DNA from: Deltaproteobacteria bacterium Ga0077550
Lineage (GTDB): Bacteria; Myxococcota_A; Polyangia; Nannocystales; Nannocystaceae
Direction of reading: 5' to 3'
DNA: 53,849 nt
NCBI GenBank assembly: GCA_001464385.1
Contig: LNFB01000250.1
Span: 1-53,849 of the forward strand
The notes below the pieces were generated by a model that did not search any database, had not been told where the DNA came from, and saw only the letters and a program-made list of their open reading frames with translations. The position numbers and the translations under genes were made by a program. Every line of letters begins with the position of its first letter. The first letter of the stretch is position 1. Shown piece after piece: positions 16,979 to 26,100 of the stretch.

Positions 16979-17860
16979 TCACACGGCGAGGAGTCGGCCG
17001 AGCGCGGTGTCGTGATCGACGGACTCGCGCTCGCCCATCTCGATCGTCGCGTCGAGGAGATCGGGCCGCGTGTAGTCCCAGCGCTCGATCGGCACCGCGC
17101 GGCTGGGCGCGACGTAGAGCCGCGTGCCCGCGTCGCCGCCGGTGCCGAGCGCGTCGCGGGGGTAGGGCCGCGTCAGCACCACGAGGTTGCGCAGGATCCC
17201 CGGCACCTGCTCGGCGGCGAAGGCCGGGACGTTGTCGATCATGCCGCCGTCGAGCAGCGCCTCGCCACGGAAGCTGCCGATCGGGGTGAACGGTGGCGTC
17301 GACGACGACGCGATCACGAGGTCCGCGAGCTCCTCGGCGCTGGTGCACGTGCGCGCGTCGAACAGCCGCGGCACGAACCCGATGCGGCGCCCGTACGTCG
17401 GGTGGACCATCGCCGGGTGCAGCCGCTTCTCGACGTTGTACACCGCCAGGCCGATCGCGGCGCCGAGCGGCGCGGGCACGACGCGTGGGAACGCGGCCGC
17501 GAGCACGAGCACCGGGAACGGGGCGGCCTGCACCCGCTCGAGCCCGCCCTCCGCGGCGGCGCACAGCAGCGTGTCGCGGTAGATCGCGCCGTGCGGCGCA
17601 GGCGACTGACCCCGCAGCACCCGCGACCACTCGAAGTTGCGCGTCATGCCGCCGCGACGCGCCCGCCAGAACGCGCGGGTCGGGACCTCGCGTCCGGTGA
17701 GCCACACGATCGCGACCGCGGCCCCGGCACTGCAGCCCGCGAGGGCCCCCAGCCGCGGCCGCAGGCGGTCACCCCAGCGGTGGAGCACGCCCAGGCCGAA
17801 GAAGGCCCGGTTGCCGCCGCCGGCGAGGGTGAGCCCGATGTTGCGCCGGCCGCCGGTCAC
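16979..17860 (-). CDS. Patatin-like phospholipase
   Basis: 293 aa from GTG 17860. The patatin fold signatures are present in order: oxyanion glycine loop LAGGGNRAFFGLG (12-24), nucleophile elbow AGCSAG with Ser44, and the catalytic dyad Asp204 in LLDGGMIDN. A cytoplasmic or secreted acyl hydrolase is expected, but no signal peptide is seen. The frame stays open upstream through the neighbouring gene, but that part is shadow sequence. The 107 bp ahead of this start holds a partial copy of the end of the next upstream gene. Confidence 0.85.
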   Translation of the reverse strand: MTGGRRNIGLTLAGGGNRAFFGLGVLHRWGDRLRPRLGALAGCSAGAAVAIVWLTGREVPTRAFWRARRGGMTRNFEWSRVLRGQSPAPHGAIYRDTLLCAAAEGGLERVQAAPFPVLVLAAAFPRVVPAPLGAAIGLAVYNVEKRLHPAMVHPTYGRRIGFVPRLFDARTCTSAEELADLVIASSSTPPFTPIGSFRGEALLDGGMIDNVPAFAAEQVPGILRNLVVLTRPYPRDALGTGGDAGTRLYVAPSRAVPIERWDYTRPDLLDATIEMGERESVDHDTALGRLLAV

Positions 17861-17920
17861 GCGTCCGCGGTGTAGCAGGCGGCCTGCGCCCTGGCGAACA
17901 ACCGGCGGTTCCGCGCCTGG

Positions 17921-17998
17921 TTCGGCGGCGGGGCGAGAGCGCGATGCGGGTCTGCGTCGAGCTCGGCTCATTCGGCGGCGGGGCGCAGCTCGATGCGG
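17921..17998. repeat. Degenerate direct duplication of a gene 3' end
   Basis: TTCGGCGGCGGGGCG at 17921-17935 recurs at 17971-17985. After a 1-nt length difference the similarity resumes with CGATGCGG, giving two copies of 29 and 28 nt at a 50-bp period. The right copy covers the last codons of the TonB-C-like gene, and the left copy lies just past its stop. Confidence 0.6.
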
Positions 17999-18327
17999 AC
18001 ATCCGTACAGTCCTCGACCGCGGCGCCGTCGCGGGTCGCGGGCTCGAAGCGCCAGGCGCCCACGGTCTCGAGGGCGAGCGCGTCGAACTCGGGCTCGAGC
18101 GGTTCGACGACGCGCAGGCCCTGGGGCTTGCCGTCGGTGTCGATGCAGTACGCGATCTTCACCGCGCCCTGCTTGCCGTCCTTCGCGGCCTGGGTCTCGG
18201 CGACGCGCTCGGGGTCCGGCATCGCGTTGCCGAGCGGCGTCGCGGGCGACAGCGTGGGCGCTGGGGGCTTGCATGCTGCGGCGAGGAGCAGGACGAGCAG
18301 GATCCTCGGGCGACGGGGGCGGTGCAC
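17968..18327 (-). CDS. Small lipoprotein with TonB-C/AgmX-like domain
   Basis: 119 aa. The signal MHRPRRPRILLVLLLAAAC gives lipobox Cys 19. The mature domain runs VKIAYCIDTDGKPQGLRVVE then FDALALETVGAWRFEPATRDG and ends DVRIELRP. This is the TonB C-terminal-type beta-alpha-beta pattern (v.v.l.Gkv...v...s...fd.aal.a...wrf.Pa), found in many stand-alone myxobacterial proteins. An energy-transducing role is unlikely without a TonB membrane anchor and Pro linker; peptidoglycan or outer-membrane binding is possible. Confidence 0.7.
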   Translation of the reverse strand: MHRPRRPRILLVLLLAAACKPPAPTLSPATPLGNAMPDPERVAETQAAKDGKQGAVKIAYCIDTDGKPQGLRVVEPLEPEFDALALETVGAWRFEPATRDGAAVEDCTDVRIELRPAAE

Positions 18328-18359
18328 GCCCGGAGCATCGCACGGGCCTGCGCGGCGGA

Positions 18360-19877
18360 CTACGGTGTGCGCGCGGCGGCCGGGCGCGGGGCCATGATCG
18401 CGGCGCGGGCGGCTGCGCCCGGCGAGCTCGGGTCGATCGCGATCGCGTCACCGCGGTGGGCGAGCCCGAGCCGCCCGTAGATCGCGGTGATGTCGGCGAA
18501 CTCGCGTGAGGCGAGGTGTCGCCGCGCCGTGGAGGTGAACAGCGGCTGGCCGTACCAACGGTCGAGGATCTCGAGGAGCACCTGCGCGTCGTACTGGAAG
18601 GTGGCGTCACCGCAGCACGCCCGCAGATGCTTCATCGCGTCGTCGAGGCCGAGCTTGCCGCCGCTGTCGAGCCGCAGCTGCACGTCGAGGTCGAAGGCGA
18701 TCGCGGCCCCGCCCCAGTACACCCGCTGGTAGGCGAACGTCCCGTGCATGTCGTCGCTGGTCTGCTGCAGCGTGAGCCCGCGGCCGCCGCTGCGCCCGCG
18801 CTCGAACGCGTCCCATAGCTCGAGCCAGCCGGTGGCCTCGTCGCGGTGGCCCTGCCGCGTGCGCATCACCTCGGTGTAGTACGAGACGAAGCCCTCGGAC
18901 ATCCACGCGTCCTTCACGAACGGCATGCCGTGGTGGAGGAACTCGTGCACGGTCGTCCAACCGCCGGGCAGCCGATCGGCGGTCGCGTCGTCGTCGAGCA
19001 GGAGGTACACGCCTGCGCCGCCGCCCCGCGCGGCGGCGCCGAAATAAGTCGCGCCGTCGCCCTCGTCGACGGGCACGACGACGACCTGCAGCTGATCGCG
19101 GGGGTAGCGGCCGTACAGCATCGCGGCGCCGTCGGCCGCGTCGGTGATCCACCGCCGCACGCCCGCCGCGTCGCAGGCGATCGGCTGGTCGAGCCGAACG
19201 ATCTCGATCTGCGCGCCCTGGTGCTCGAAGCGATCGATGTCGAGGCGGCCGAAGGCGTTGTAGCCGAGCCACCGCGCGACGGTGACGTCGAGGGCGTAGG
19301 TCGCCTCGGCGCCATCCCGCGTGCCGCGGACGAGCGGCCACGGGACCGAGGCGCGCACGCCAGGCGGCGTGCGCAGGGTCAGCTCGGGTCGCGCGCCCTT
19401 GGGCGCGTCGGTGGGCCACAGCAACCACCTCGACTGGCGCACGAGCACGCTGTCGCCGATGCGGGACAGCGCGCGACCGCCGTTGCGCGCCGCGCCTTCA
19501 CCGAGGTCGACCCGCCAGCGCACGCACTCGCCGGGCCGCAGGGCCGCGAGCGAGACCAGACCAGCGTCGCTCGAGAGCGCAGTCGAACCCCCGTCGATCG
19601 TCAAGTCCTCGATGTGCTCGAGGGCCTCGCCGACGATCGGGCGCAGCGCCGTCGGCGTCGCGCCGTCGAAGCACATGCGGACCGAGATGGACCCGGCCGC
19701 CTCGCCGAGCTCTGCGTCGTAGCGCCACGTCATCGGGCGCGCGTCGGGCATGCGCGCATGGGCGCCGTCCGTCGGCCGACACCCGGCCAGGCCCAGCGCC
19801 AGGCAAACCCCGCGGAACCGCGTTCGGGCCCGGTCACGGTGCGAGGCGCGGCTCGCATGCGGTTCGCTCGGATTCAC
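18360..19877 (-). CDS. Gluzincin-like (M1/M61-type) metallopeptidase lipoprotein
   Basis: 505 aa from GTG 19877, giving a basic n-region and the lipobox LALGLAGC. An N-terminal beta domain precedes a catalytic helix with TTVHEFLHHG, the HExxH zinc motif. The third ligand Glu is in MSEGFVSYYTEVM, 16-17 residues on, as in M1/M61 peptidases. A helical C-terminal part includes FAYQRVYWGGAAIAFDLDVQ, which resembles the Y..G...f.lD block of M61 glycyl aminopeptidases. It probably acts outside the cytoplasm on peptides. ATG 19931 is an alternative start but gives an oddly long basic N-terminus. It is divergent from the flotillin operon with a 275-bp spacer. Confidence 0.75.
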   Translation of the reverse strand: MNPSEPHASRASHRDRARTRFRGVCLALGLAGCRPTDGAHARMPDARPMTWRYDAELGEAAGSISVRMCFDGATPTALRPIVGEALEHIEDLTIDGGSTALSSDAGLVSLAALRPGECVRWRVDLGEGAARNGGRALSRIGDSVLVRQSRWLLWPTDAPKGARPELTLRTPPGVRASVPWPLVRGTRDGAEATYALDVTVARWLGYNAFGRLDIDRFEHQGAQIEIVRLDQPIACDAAGVRRWITDAADGAAMLYGRYPRDQLQVVVVPVDEGDGATYFGAAARGGGAGVYLLLDDDATADRLPGGWTTVHEFLHHGMPFVKDAWMSEGFVSYYTEVMRTRQGHRDEATGWLELWDAFERGRSGGRGLTLQQTSDDMHGTFAYQRVYWGGAAIAFDLDVQLRLDSGGKLGLDDAMKHLRACCGDATFQYDAQVLLEILDRWYGQPLFTSTARRHLASREFADITAIYGRLGLAHRGDAIAIDPSSPGAAARAAIMAPRPAAARTP

Positions 19878-20152
19878 GCGGCTCGCCCGACGACAGGGTG
19901 ACGCGTCGCGTCGCGGATGACCAGCGGTCATCGACGCCGCGCGGCTCGGCGCGCGAGGACTTCGAAATACCTGCGCGGACGCTCCGGTACCGCCACCGCA
20001 CCTGTGGCGAAGCGACGTCTTCCCCTCGACGTCGCCCGCCGGAGTGTGGCAGCCTCCGATCCCCGGTTGCGCGTGGCGCCCCGGGTTCGAGCGCCCCGTG
20101 GCGCGTCGCGGGCAGGGCCCGCGTCCAGGCGAACGGTGGATTCGAGACGGCA

Positions 20153-20887
20153 ATGCACGAGGTCCTGGTCGAGAGTCTGAGCTTCCCCACCGTGGTGTTC
20201 ACGGTGCTGCTCGGCGTCGCAGCGGTGTATTGGCTCTTGGTCATCCTCGGCGCGTTGGGCCTGGACATGCTCGACGCCGACCACGGCCACGGCGAGCCCG
20301 GCCACGTCCACGTCGGGACCGGCGACGCAGGGCACGGCGATCTGGGCGACGGCGACCTCGGCGACGGCAGCCACACCGGCCACGACGCGGGCATCTTCGC
20401 GACGCTGCTCGGCACGCTCAAGCTCAACGCGGTGCCGACGACCATCGTCGTCTCGTTCATCGTCTTCTGGGGCTGGCTCGTCACCCACTTCACCAGCCAC
20501 TTCGTGGCCGAGTCGCACAGCAGCTGGATCACCGAGTTCCTGCTGCTCGTGGTGGCGTTCGTGATCGCGGTGCTGCTCACCTCGATCGCGATCCGCCCGA
20601 TCGCCCCGCTGTTCCGCACCAACCCCGCGGCGCGCCGCAGCGCGCTCATCGGCAAGGTCGTGACCGTCGACACCAGCCGGGTCGACGATGCGTTCGGCAT
20701 GGCCCGGGCCGAGGACGGCGGCGCCGGCCTCATCGTCCAGGTCCGCTGCACCGCCGGCAATTCCCTCGGCCGTGGACACCGCGCGCTCGTCGTCTCGTTC
20801 GACGAGGCCCGCGAGGTCTACGAGGTCACCCCGCTCGGAGACATCCTGCCCAACGACGCGCCGGACTCGTCCGGCGGTCCCCGTTAG
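20153..20887 (+). CDS. NfeD/YqiJ-like membrane protein with OB-fold C-terminus
   Basis: 244 aa. Three membrane segments lie at about 12-36, 93-113 and 127-147. Between the first two is a striking His/Gly/Asp-rich loop (41-79, for example HGHGEPGHVHVG and DGDLGDGSHTGHD), possibly metal-binding. The C-terminal cytosolic part ALIGKVVTVDTSRV then GLIVQVRC is the OB-type beta domain of YqiJ/NfeD partners of flotillins. The stop is 32 bp before the flotillin gene. In E. coli yqiJ and yqiK form the same pair, which supports the assignment. Confidence 0.75.
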   Translation: MHEVLVESLSFPTVVFTVLLGVAAVYWLLVILGALGLDMLDADHGHGEPGHVHVGTGDAGHGDLGDGDLGDGSHTGHDAGIFATLLGTLKLNAVPTTIVVSFIVFWGWLVTHFTSHFVAESHSSWITEFLLLVVAFVIAVLLTSIAIRPIAPLFRTNPAARRSALIGKVVTVDTSRVDDAFGMARAEDGGAGLIVQVRCTAGNSLGRGHRALVVSFDEAREVYEVTPLGDILPNDAPDSSGGPR

Positions 20888-20919
20888 TCCCAGTCGTTTC
20901 GCCGCTGCAAGGTCGCAAG

Positions 20920-23079
20920 ATGCCAGATTTCACGCTCGTCACCGTACTCGTCGCCATCGCGGTCGGGGTCCTGTTCCTGCTGGGCCTCATCGCGATGATC
21001 GCGAAGTTCTACCGGCAGGTCGATCAGGGCAAGGCGCTGATCGTCAACACGATGGGGAAGGAGCCGGTCGTGACCTTCACCGGTCGCACCGTCGTCCCGG
21101 TCATCCACCGCGCCGAGGTCATGGACATCTCGATCAAGACCATCGAGATCGCCCGCCACGGCAAGGACGGCCTCATCTGCGCCGACAACATCCGCGCCGA
21201 CATCAAGGTCACGTTCTTCGTACGGGTCAACAAGACCGTCGAGGACGTACTCAAGGTGGCGCAGGCCATCGGCTGCGTCCGCGCCAGCGATCCCGAGACG
21301 CTCGAGAACCTGTTCTCGGCCAAGTTCTCCGAGGCGCTGAAGACCGTCGGCAAGCGGCTCGACTTCGAGGAGCTGTACACCAAGCGCCACGAGTTCAAGG
21401 AGCAGATCCTCCAGGTCATCGGCCAGGATCTCGACGGCTACGTGCTCGCCGACTGCGCCATCGACTACCTCGAGCAGACGCCGCTCTCGAGCCTCGACCC
21501 GCACAACATCCTCGACGCCCGCGGTATCCGCAAGATCACGGAGATCACCGCCGGCCAGAACGTCGCGACCAACGACCTGCGCCGCGAAGAGGAGAAGGCG
21601 ATCAAGAAGAAGAACACCGAGACGCTCGAGGCGACGATGGAGCTCGACCGCCAGCAGGCCGACGCGTCGTACAAGCAGCAGCGCGAGATCGCCAGCGTCA
21701 AGGCCCGCGAGGAGGCCGAGGCCTCGCGCATCATCTCCGAGGAGCGCAAGAAGTCCGAGCTCGCGCGCATCAAGGTCGACGAGGAACTCGCGGTCACCGA
21801 GGAGAACAAGCGCCGGCAGATCGAGGTCGCGGTGAAGAACCGCGAGCGCGTGGTGCTGGTCGAGCAGGAACGGGTGGTCAAGGACCAGCAGCTCGAGGCC
21901 ATCGGCCGCGAGCGCGAGACCGAGCTCAAGCGGATCGAGAAGGAGAAGGCGCTCGAGGTCCAGAAGAAGGAGATCGCCGACGTCATCCGCGGGCGCATCG
22001 CCGTCGACAAGACCGTCGCCGAGGAGGAGGAGCGCATCAAGGATCTGCGGGTCATCGCCGCGGCGAAGCGGGCCAAGGACGCCAAGATCATCGACGCCGA
22101 GGCGGCCGCCGAGCAGGAGCTCGTCAAGCAGATCAAGGCCGCGCAGGCCGGCGAGGAATCCGCGCGGTTCGAGGCCAAGCAGCGCCTGGTGCTGGCCGAC
22201 GCCGACCTCGAGGCGGCGGATCGCACCGCCCGCGCCAAGATGCGCACCGCCGAGGGCACGCAGGCCGAGGCAGCCGCGGTCGGCCTCGCCGAGGTGAAGG
22301 TCAAGGAGGCCGACGCGGCCGCGGTCGAGAAGCTCGGCGGCGCCGAGGCCCGCGTGCTCCTGCAGAAGATGGAGGCCGAGGCCCGCGGTCGCGAGAGCCA
22401 GGGGCTCGCGGACGTCAAGATCAAGGAGGCGATGGCCGCCGCGACCGAGCGCACCGGCCACGCCGACGCCACCGCGCGGCGCGAGATGCTGCTGGCCGAG
22501 GCCGCAGGCAAGGAGGCCGACGCGTCGGCCACCGAGAAGATGGCCGTGGCCAAGGCCGCGGAGGTCCGCGAGCTGCTGCTCGGCGAGGCCACCGGTCTCG
22601 CGCAGAAGGCCGAGGCGATGAAGCAGCTCGACGACGCCACGCGGACCCACGAGGAGTTCCGCCTGCGCCTCGACCGGCACATGCAGATCGCGCTGGCCCA
22701 GATCGCCGCGCGCAAGGACATCGCCCACGCGCAGGCCGAGGTCATGGCCCAGGCCATGTCGCAGGCGAAGATCAACATCGTCGGCGGCGACGGCCAGTTC
22801 TTCGAGCGCTTCGTCCACGCGGTGTCGCTCGGCCAGGCCCTCGACGGCGTGGTCGGCAACAGCGAGACCGCGCAGAAGCTGGTCGGCGGCTACCTCGACG
22901 GCAGCCAGAGCTTCACCGCGGACCTGAAGGACGTGCTGTCGCGGCCCGCGATCGACAGCGCGGACATCCGCAACCTCAGCGTCTCGGCGCTGCTCGCCGA
23001 TCTGCTGGGCAAGGCCGGCGACGGCGAGCGGAGCAAGCTCGCGGCGCTGGTGGCCAAGGCCAAGGAGCTCGGGCTGTAG
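20920..23079 (+). CDS. Flotillin-like SPFH/band-7 protein (YqiK type)
   Basis: 719 aa, ATG with AAGG upstream. An N-terminal membrane anchor (about 6-28) is followed by a band-7/SPFH domain (about 32-210; QVDQGKALIVNTMGKEPVV, FTGRTVVPVIHRAEVMDISI, DNIRADIKVTFFVRV). A very long charged coiled coil covers about 215-640 and is rich in EA/AEA repeats. A C-terminal oligomerisation-like region follows (AKINIVGGDGQFFERF). Flotillins scaffold membrane microdomains. It lies between the YqiJ-like gene and a giant ATPase gene, so it probably anchors that ATPase to the membrane. Its length is greater than E. coli YqiK, mainly in the coiled coil. Confidence 0.87.
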   Translation: MPDFTLVTVLVAIAVGVLFLLGLIAMIAKFYRQVDQGKALIVNTMGKEPVVTFTGRTVVPVIHRAEVMDISIKTIEIARHGKDGLICADNIRADIKVTFFVRVNKTVEDVLKVAQAIGCVRASDPETLENLFSAKFSEALKTVGKRLDFEELYTKRHEFKEQILQVIGQDLDGYVLADCAIDYLEQTPLSSLDPHNILDARGIRKITEITAGQNVATNDLRREEEKAIKKKNTETLEATMELDRQQADASYKQQREIASVKAREEAEASRIISEERKKSELARIKVDEELAVTEENKRRQIEVAVKNRERVVLVEQERVVKDQQLEAIGRERETELKRIEKEKALEVQKKEIADVIRGRIAVDKTVAEEEERIKDLRVIAAAKRAKDAKIIDAEAAAEQELVKQIKAAQAGEESARFEAKQRLVLADADLEAADRTARAKMRTAEGTQAEAAAVGLAEVKVKEADAAAVEKLGGAEARVLLQKMEAEARGRESQGLADVKIKEAMAAATERTGHADATARREMLLAEAAGKEADASATEKMAVAKAAEVRELLLGEATGLAQKAEAMKQLDDATRTHEEFRLRLDRHMQIALAQIAARKDIAHAQAEVMAQAMSQAKINIVGGDGQFFERFVHAVSLGQALDGVVGNSETAQKLVGGYLDGSQSFTADLKDVLSRPAIDSADIRNLSVSALLADLLGKAGDGERSKLAALVAKAKELGL

Positions 23080-23092
23080 GCCCGAGCCCGCT

Positions 23093-23156
23093 CGAACCGC
23101 CGAACGTCCGAACCGCCGAACGTCCGAACCGCCGAACGTCCGAACCGCCGAAGGTC
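23093..23156 (+). repeat. Four tandem 16-bp repeats between flotillin and ATPase genes
   Basis: Unit CGAACCGCCGAACGTC occurs four times head to tail. The first three copies are perfect; the last has one change (CGAAGGTC at 23149-23156). Each unit is itself two related 8-mers (CGAACCGC and CGAACGTC). The change in the last unit creates AAGG at 23151-23154, 8 nt before the ATPase ATG, where a ribosome-binding site is expected. Confidence 0.9.
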
Positions 23157-23162
23157 TGATCC

Positions 23163-26100
23163 ATGGCCGACGCCAACGTGACCACTGGGGCCGCGCCGGA
23201 GCCCAGCGCCGAGGCGAGCGCGCGCGAGCTCGAGGGCGGCAGCTACGAGGTCATCCGCGCCCGGCTCGACGCGCACGCCAAGACCCTGGGCGAGCGCGCC
23301 GAGCAGCTCAACGCCGGACGCATCGCGGCGTTCGGCGGCACCGAGATGTCCATCATCGGCCAGTGTCGGGTGCGGACGGAGAACAACTGCGTCCCGCGCG
23401 ACATCGTCCAGGTCGGTGGTCGGCTGCTGTTCGGCTACAACGTGTTCATCGGCCTGCGGACCGAGACCGCGCTCGAGGACGTGTTCAGCCTGCAGCGGTG
23501 GAACACCGGCGAGGAGGGCCTCGAGCTCGCCGCCGTGCCGCTGCCCGACGGCGGGCCCAAGTTCCTCGCCGAACCCGGCTTCGTCGATCAGTTCCGCGAG
23601 CTGTACCGGTTCTACAAGACCGCGCGGCTGCTGCAGCTGTCGCGCAACGAGACCAAGTTGCTCGCGGTGTTCCAGATCGGCGCCGACGTCAGCGACGTCC
23701 GCGTGTTCCGCTGGGCGCTCGACGCCCGCGGCGAGCCGACCTACGTCGACAACCGCGGCGAGCGGGACTTCGCGTTCCCGCCCTCCCACGACTTCGAGTG
23801 GCGCGCGACGACCCGCGAGGATCGCCGCGAGGGCCGTCACCCGCACGTGTCGATCCGCGACAAGGTGTTCGTCGAGACTGTCGGCGGCGACCTCACGGTC
23901 AAGATCGAGAACAACACCGAGACCGGCGAGGGCATCTACGCCGAGCCGGTCGACGAGCCCCAGCAGAGCCTCGACGACGCGCAGATCGAGTACGCCGAGA
24001 TCGGCCCGCTCATCCTGCTGCGGATCCGTCCGTACCGCGAGGACGTGGTGCGGCACCTGGTGTTCTCGACGCGGACGCAGCGGGTCGTCCGCATCGACGC
24101 CATCGGCCGCGCCTGCGTGAGCCTGCCCGAGGACCACGGGATCATCTTCCCCGGCGGGTTCTTCCTGCAGGACGGGCAGAACAAGGTCTTCGACGGCGAC
24201 TTCACCAACTTCGAGTTCTTCAAGGTGCTGCGCTCGCCCAACGGCGAGGACGTGCTGTACGTGTTCGTCGATCGGCAGGCGGGGCACTACGTGCTGCTGC
24301 CGTACAACCTGATCCGCCGCGAGATCCAGACGCCGGTGCGGTGCAACGGGTTCAGCCTGTTCGACGACGGCAAGATGGTCGTGTTCCGCACCGCGTCGGA
24401 CGAGCCGACCAAGGTCCACCCGATGCAGGTGTGGCAGACGCCGTTCGTGTCGGCCGAGCACGCCGCGGCGACGCCGACCGGCGGCGGGTTCCTGCACAAG
24501 CTCGGCAACGCCGATCTCGTGCGCGGCATCTCGGACTGCCTCAGCGTGCGGCGCTTCGTCCAGGAGCAGACGCCGTCGCGGCAGATCTACGAGGACCTCA
24601 TCGCGACGGTCACGCGGATCATCGACGCATACCACTGGCTCGGTCACGCCGAGGCCTACGGCATGGCGGGCATCCTCGGCGAGATCCGCCGCACCGCCGA
24701 GCTGATCGTCGACGAGTTCGAGAAGGTCGTCGCGCTGCGCAAGCAGGCCGCCACCGCGCTGGCCCAGGCGTCCAAGACCCAGAACGAGATCGTCTCGTCG
24801 ATCCGCCCCGACAGCTGGACGGCGGTGGCCGAGTTCATGGAGGCGCTCGCGCGGCTGCGGACGCAGCGCGGCGCGCTCATCACCCTGCGGGAGCTGCGTT
24901 ACATCGACCTGCCGGTCCTCGCCAAGCTCGAAGAGGAGGTCACGCGCGCGTTCACCGAGCTGTCGGCGAACACGGTGCGCTTCCTGGCGCGTGACGAGTC
25001 GCTGCGGCCGATCACGCGGCAGCTCGACGAGCTGCTCGAGCGCGTCGGCACCATCGAGAAGACCAACGAACTGGTGCCCCACGTCGAGACCCTGGGCAAG
25101 GTCTCGGACGGGCTCGCGGTGCTGTCCGAGGTCGCGGCCAACCTGCAGGTCGACGATCCGACGCTGCGCACGCGGATCCTCGAGGGCGTCTCCGAGGCGT
25201 TCGCCCACTGCAACCGCGTGCGCGCGGTGCTGGAGAACCGCCGCAAGGAGCTGCTCTCCCACGAGGGCAAGGCGGAGTTCGTCGCCCAGTTCAAGCTCTA
25301 CGGCCAGTCGGTGCAGAGCGCGATCGCCCTGTGCGACACGCCCGAGCGCTGCGACGAGCAGTCGTCGCGGCTGATGGTCCAGCTCGAGGAGCTCGAGGCC
25401 CGCTTCTCCGAGTTCGACGAGTTCGTCGGCGAGCTGACCCGCAAGCGCGAGGAGGTCTACGAGGCCTTCGGCCAGCGCAAGCAGATGCTGGTCGACGAGC
25501 GCCAGCGCCGGGTCGCCAACCTGTGGCAGGCCGCCGAGCGCATCATCGCGGGGCTGTCGCGGCGGGCGTCGAGCTTCGCCAACGCCGACGAGCTCAATGC
25601 GTTCTTCGCCTCCGACGGCATGGTGCTCAAGCTGCGCGAGCTCGGCGAGCGGATCGCGGAGCTCGGCGACAGCGTCAAGTCCGACGAGGTCCAGTCGCGG
25701 CTCAAGTCGGCGCGTCAGGACGCGCTGCGGGGGATGCGGGACCGCCTCGATCTGTTCGAGGGCGGCGCCGACCTCATCAAGCTGGGCAAGCACCGCTTCA
25801 CGGTCAACACCCAGCCCATCGAGCTGACGATCGTGCCGCACGAGGGCGGCATGGCGCTGGGCGTCACCGGCACGGACTTCGTCGAGCCGATCGTCGACGC
25901 GGAGTTCGACGCCACCCGGCCGTTCTGGAACCAGCAGATCGTCTCCGAGACCGAGGACGTGTACCGCGGTGAGTACCTCGCGGCGTCGGTGCTCGCCGAC
26001 GCGGAGGCCGGCGTGGGCGGGCTCAGCATCGCCGGGCTCGACGAGGCCCTGCGCAGCAACGCGCTGCTCGAGGTCGTGCGGAAGTACGCGGCCGATCGCT

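Noticed and set aside
23093..23156. Possible CRISPR array
   Set aside because: The repeats are directly tandem with no spacers and only 16 bp long, and no cas genes are near.
20688..23159. An 823-residue plus-strand frame overlapping the flotillin gene
   Set aside because: Arg/Gly-rich out-of-frame shadow; the flotillin frame carries the SPFH domain and coiled coil.
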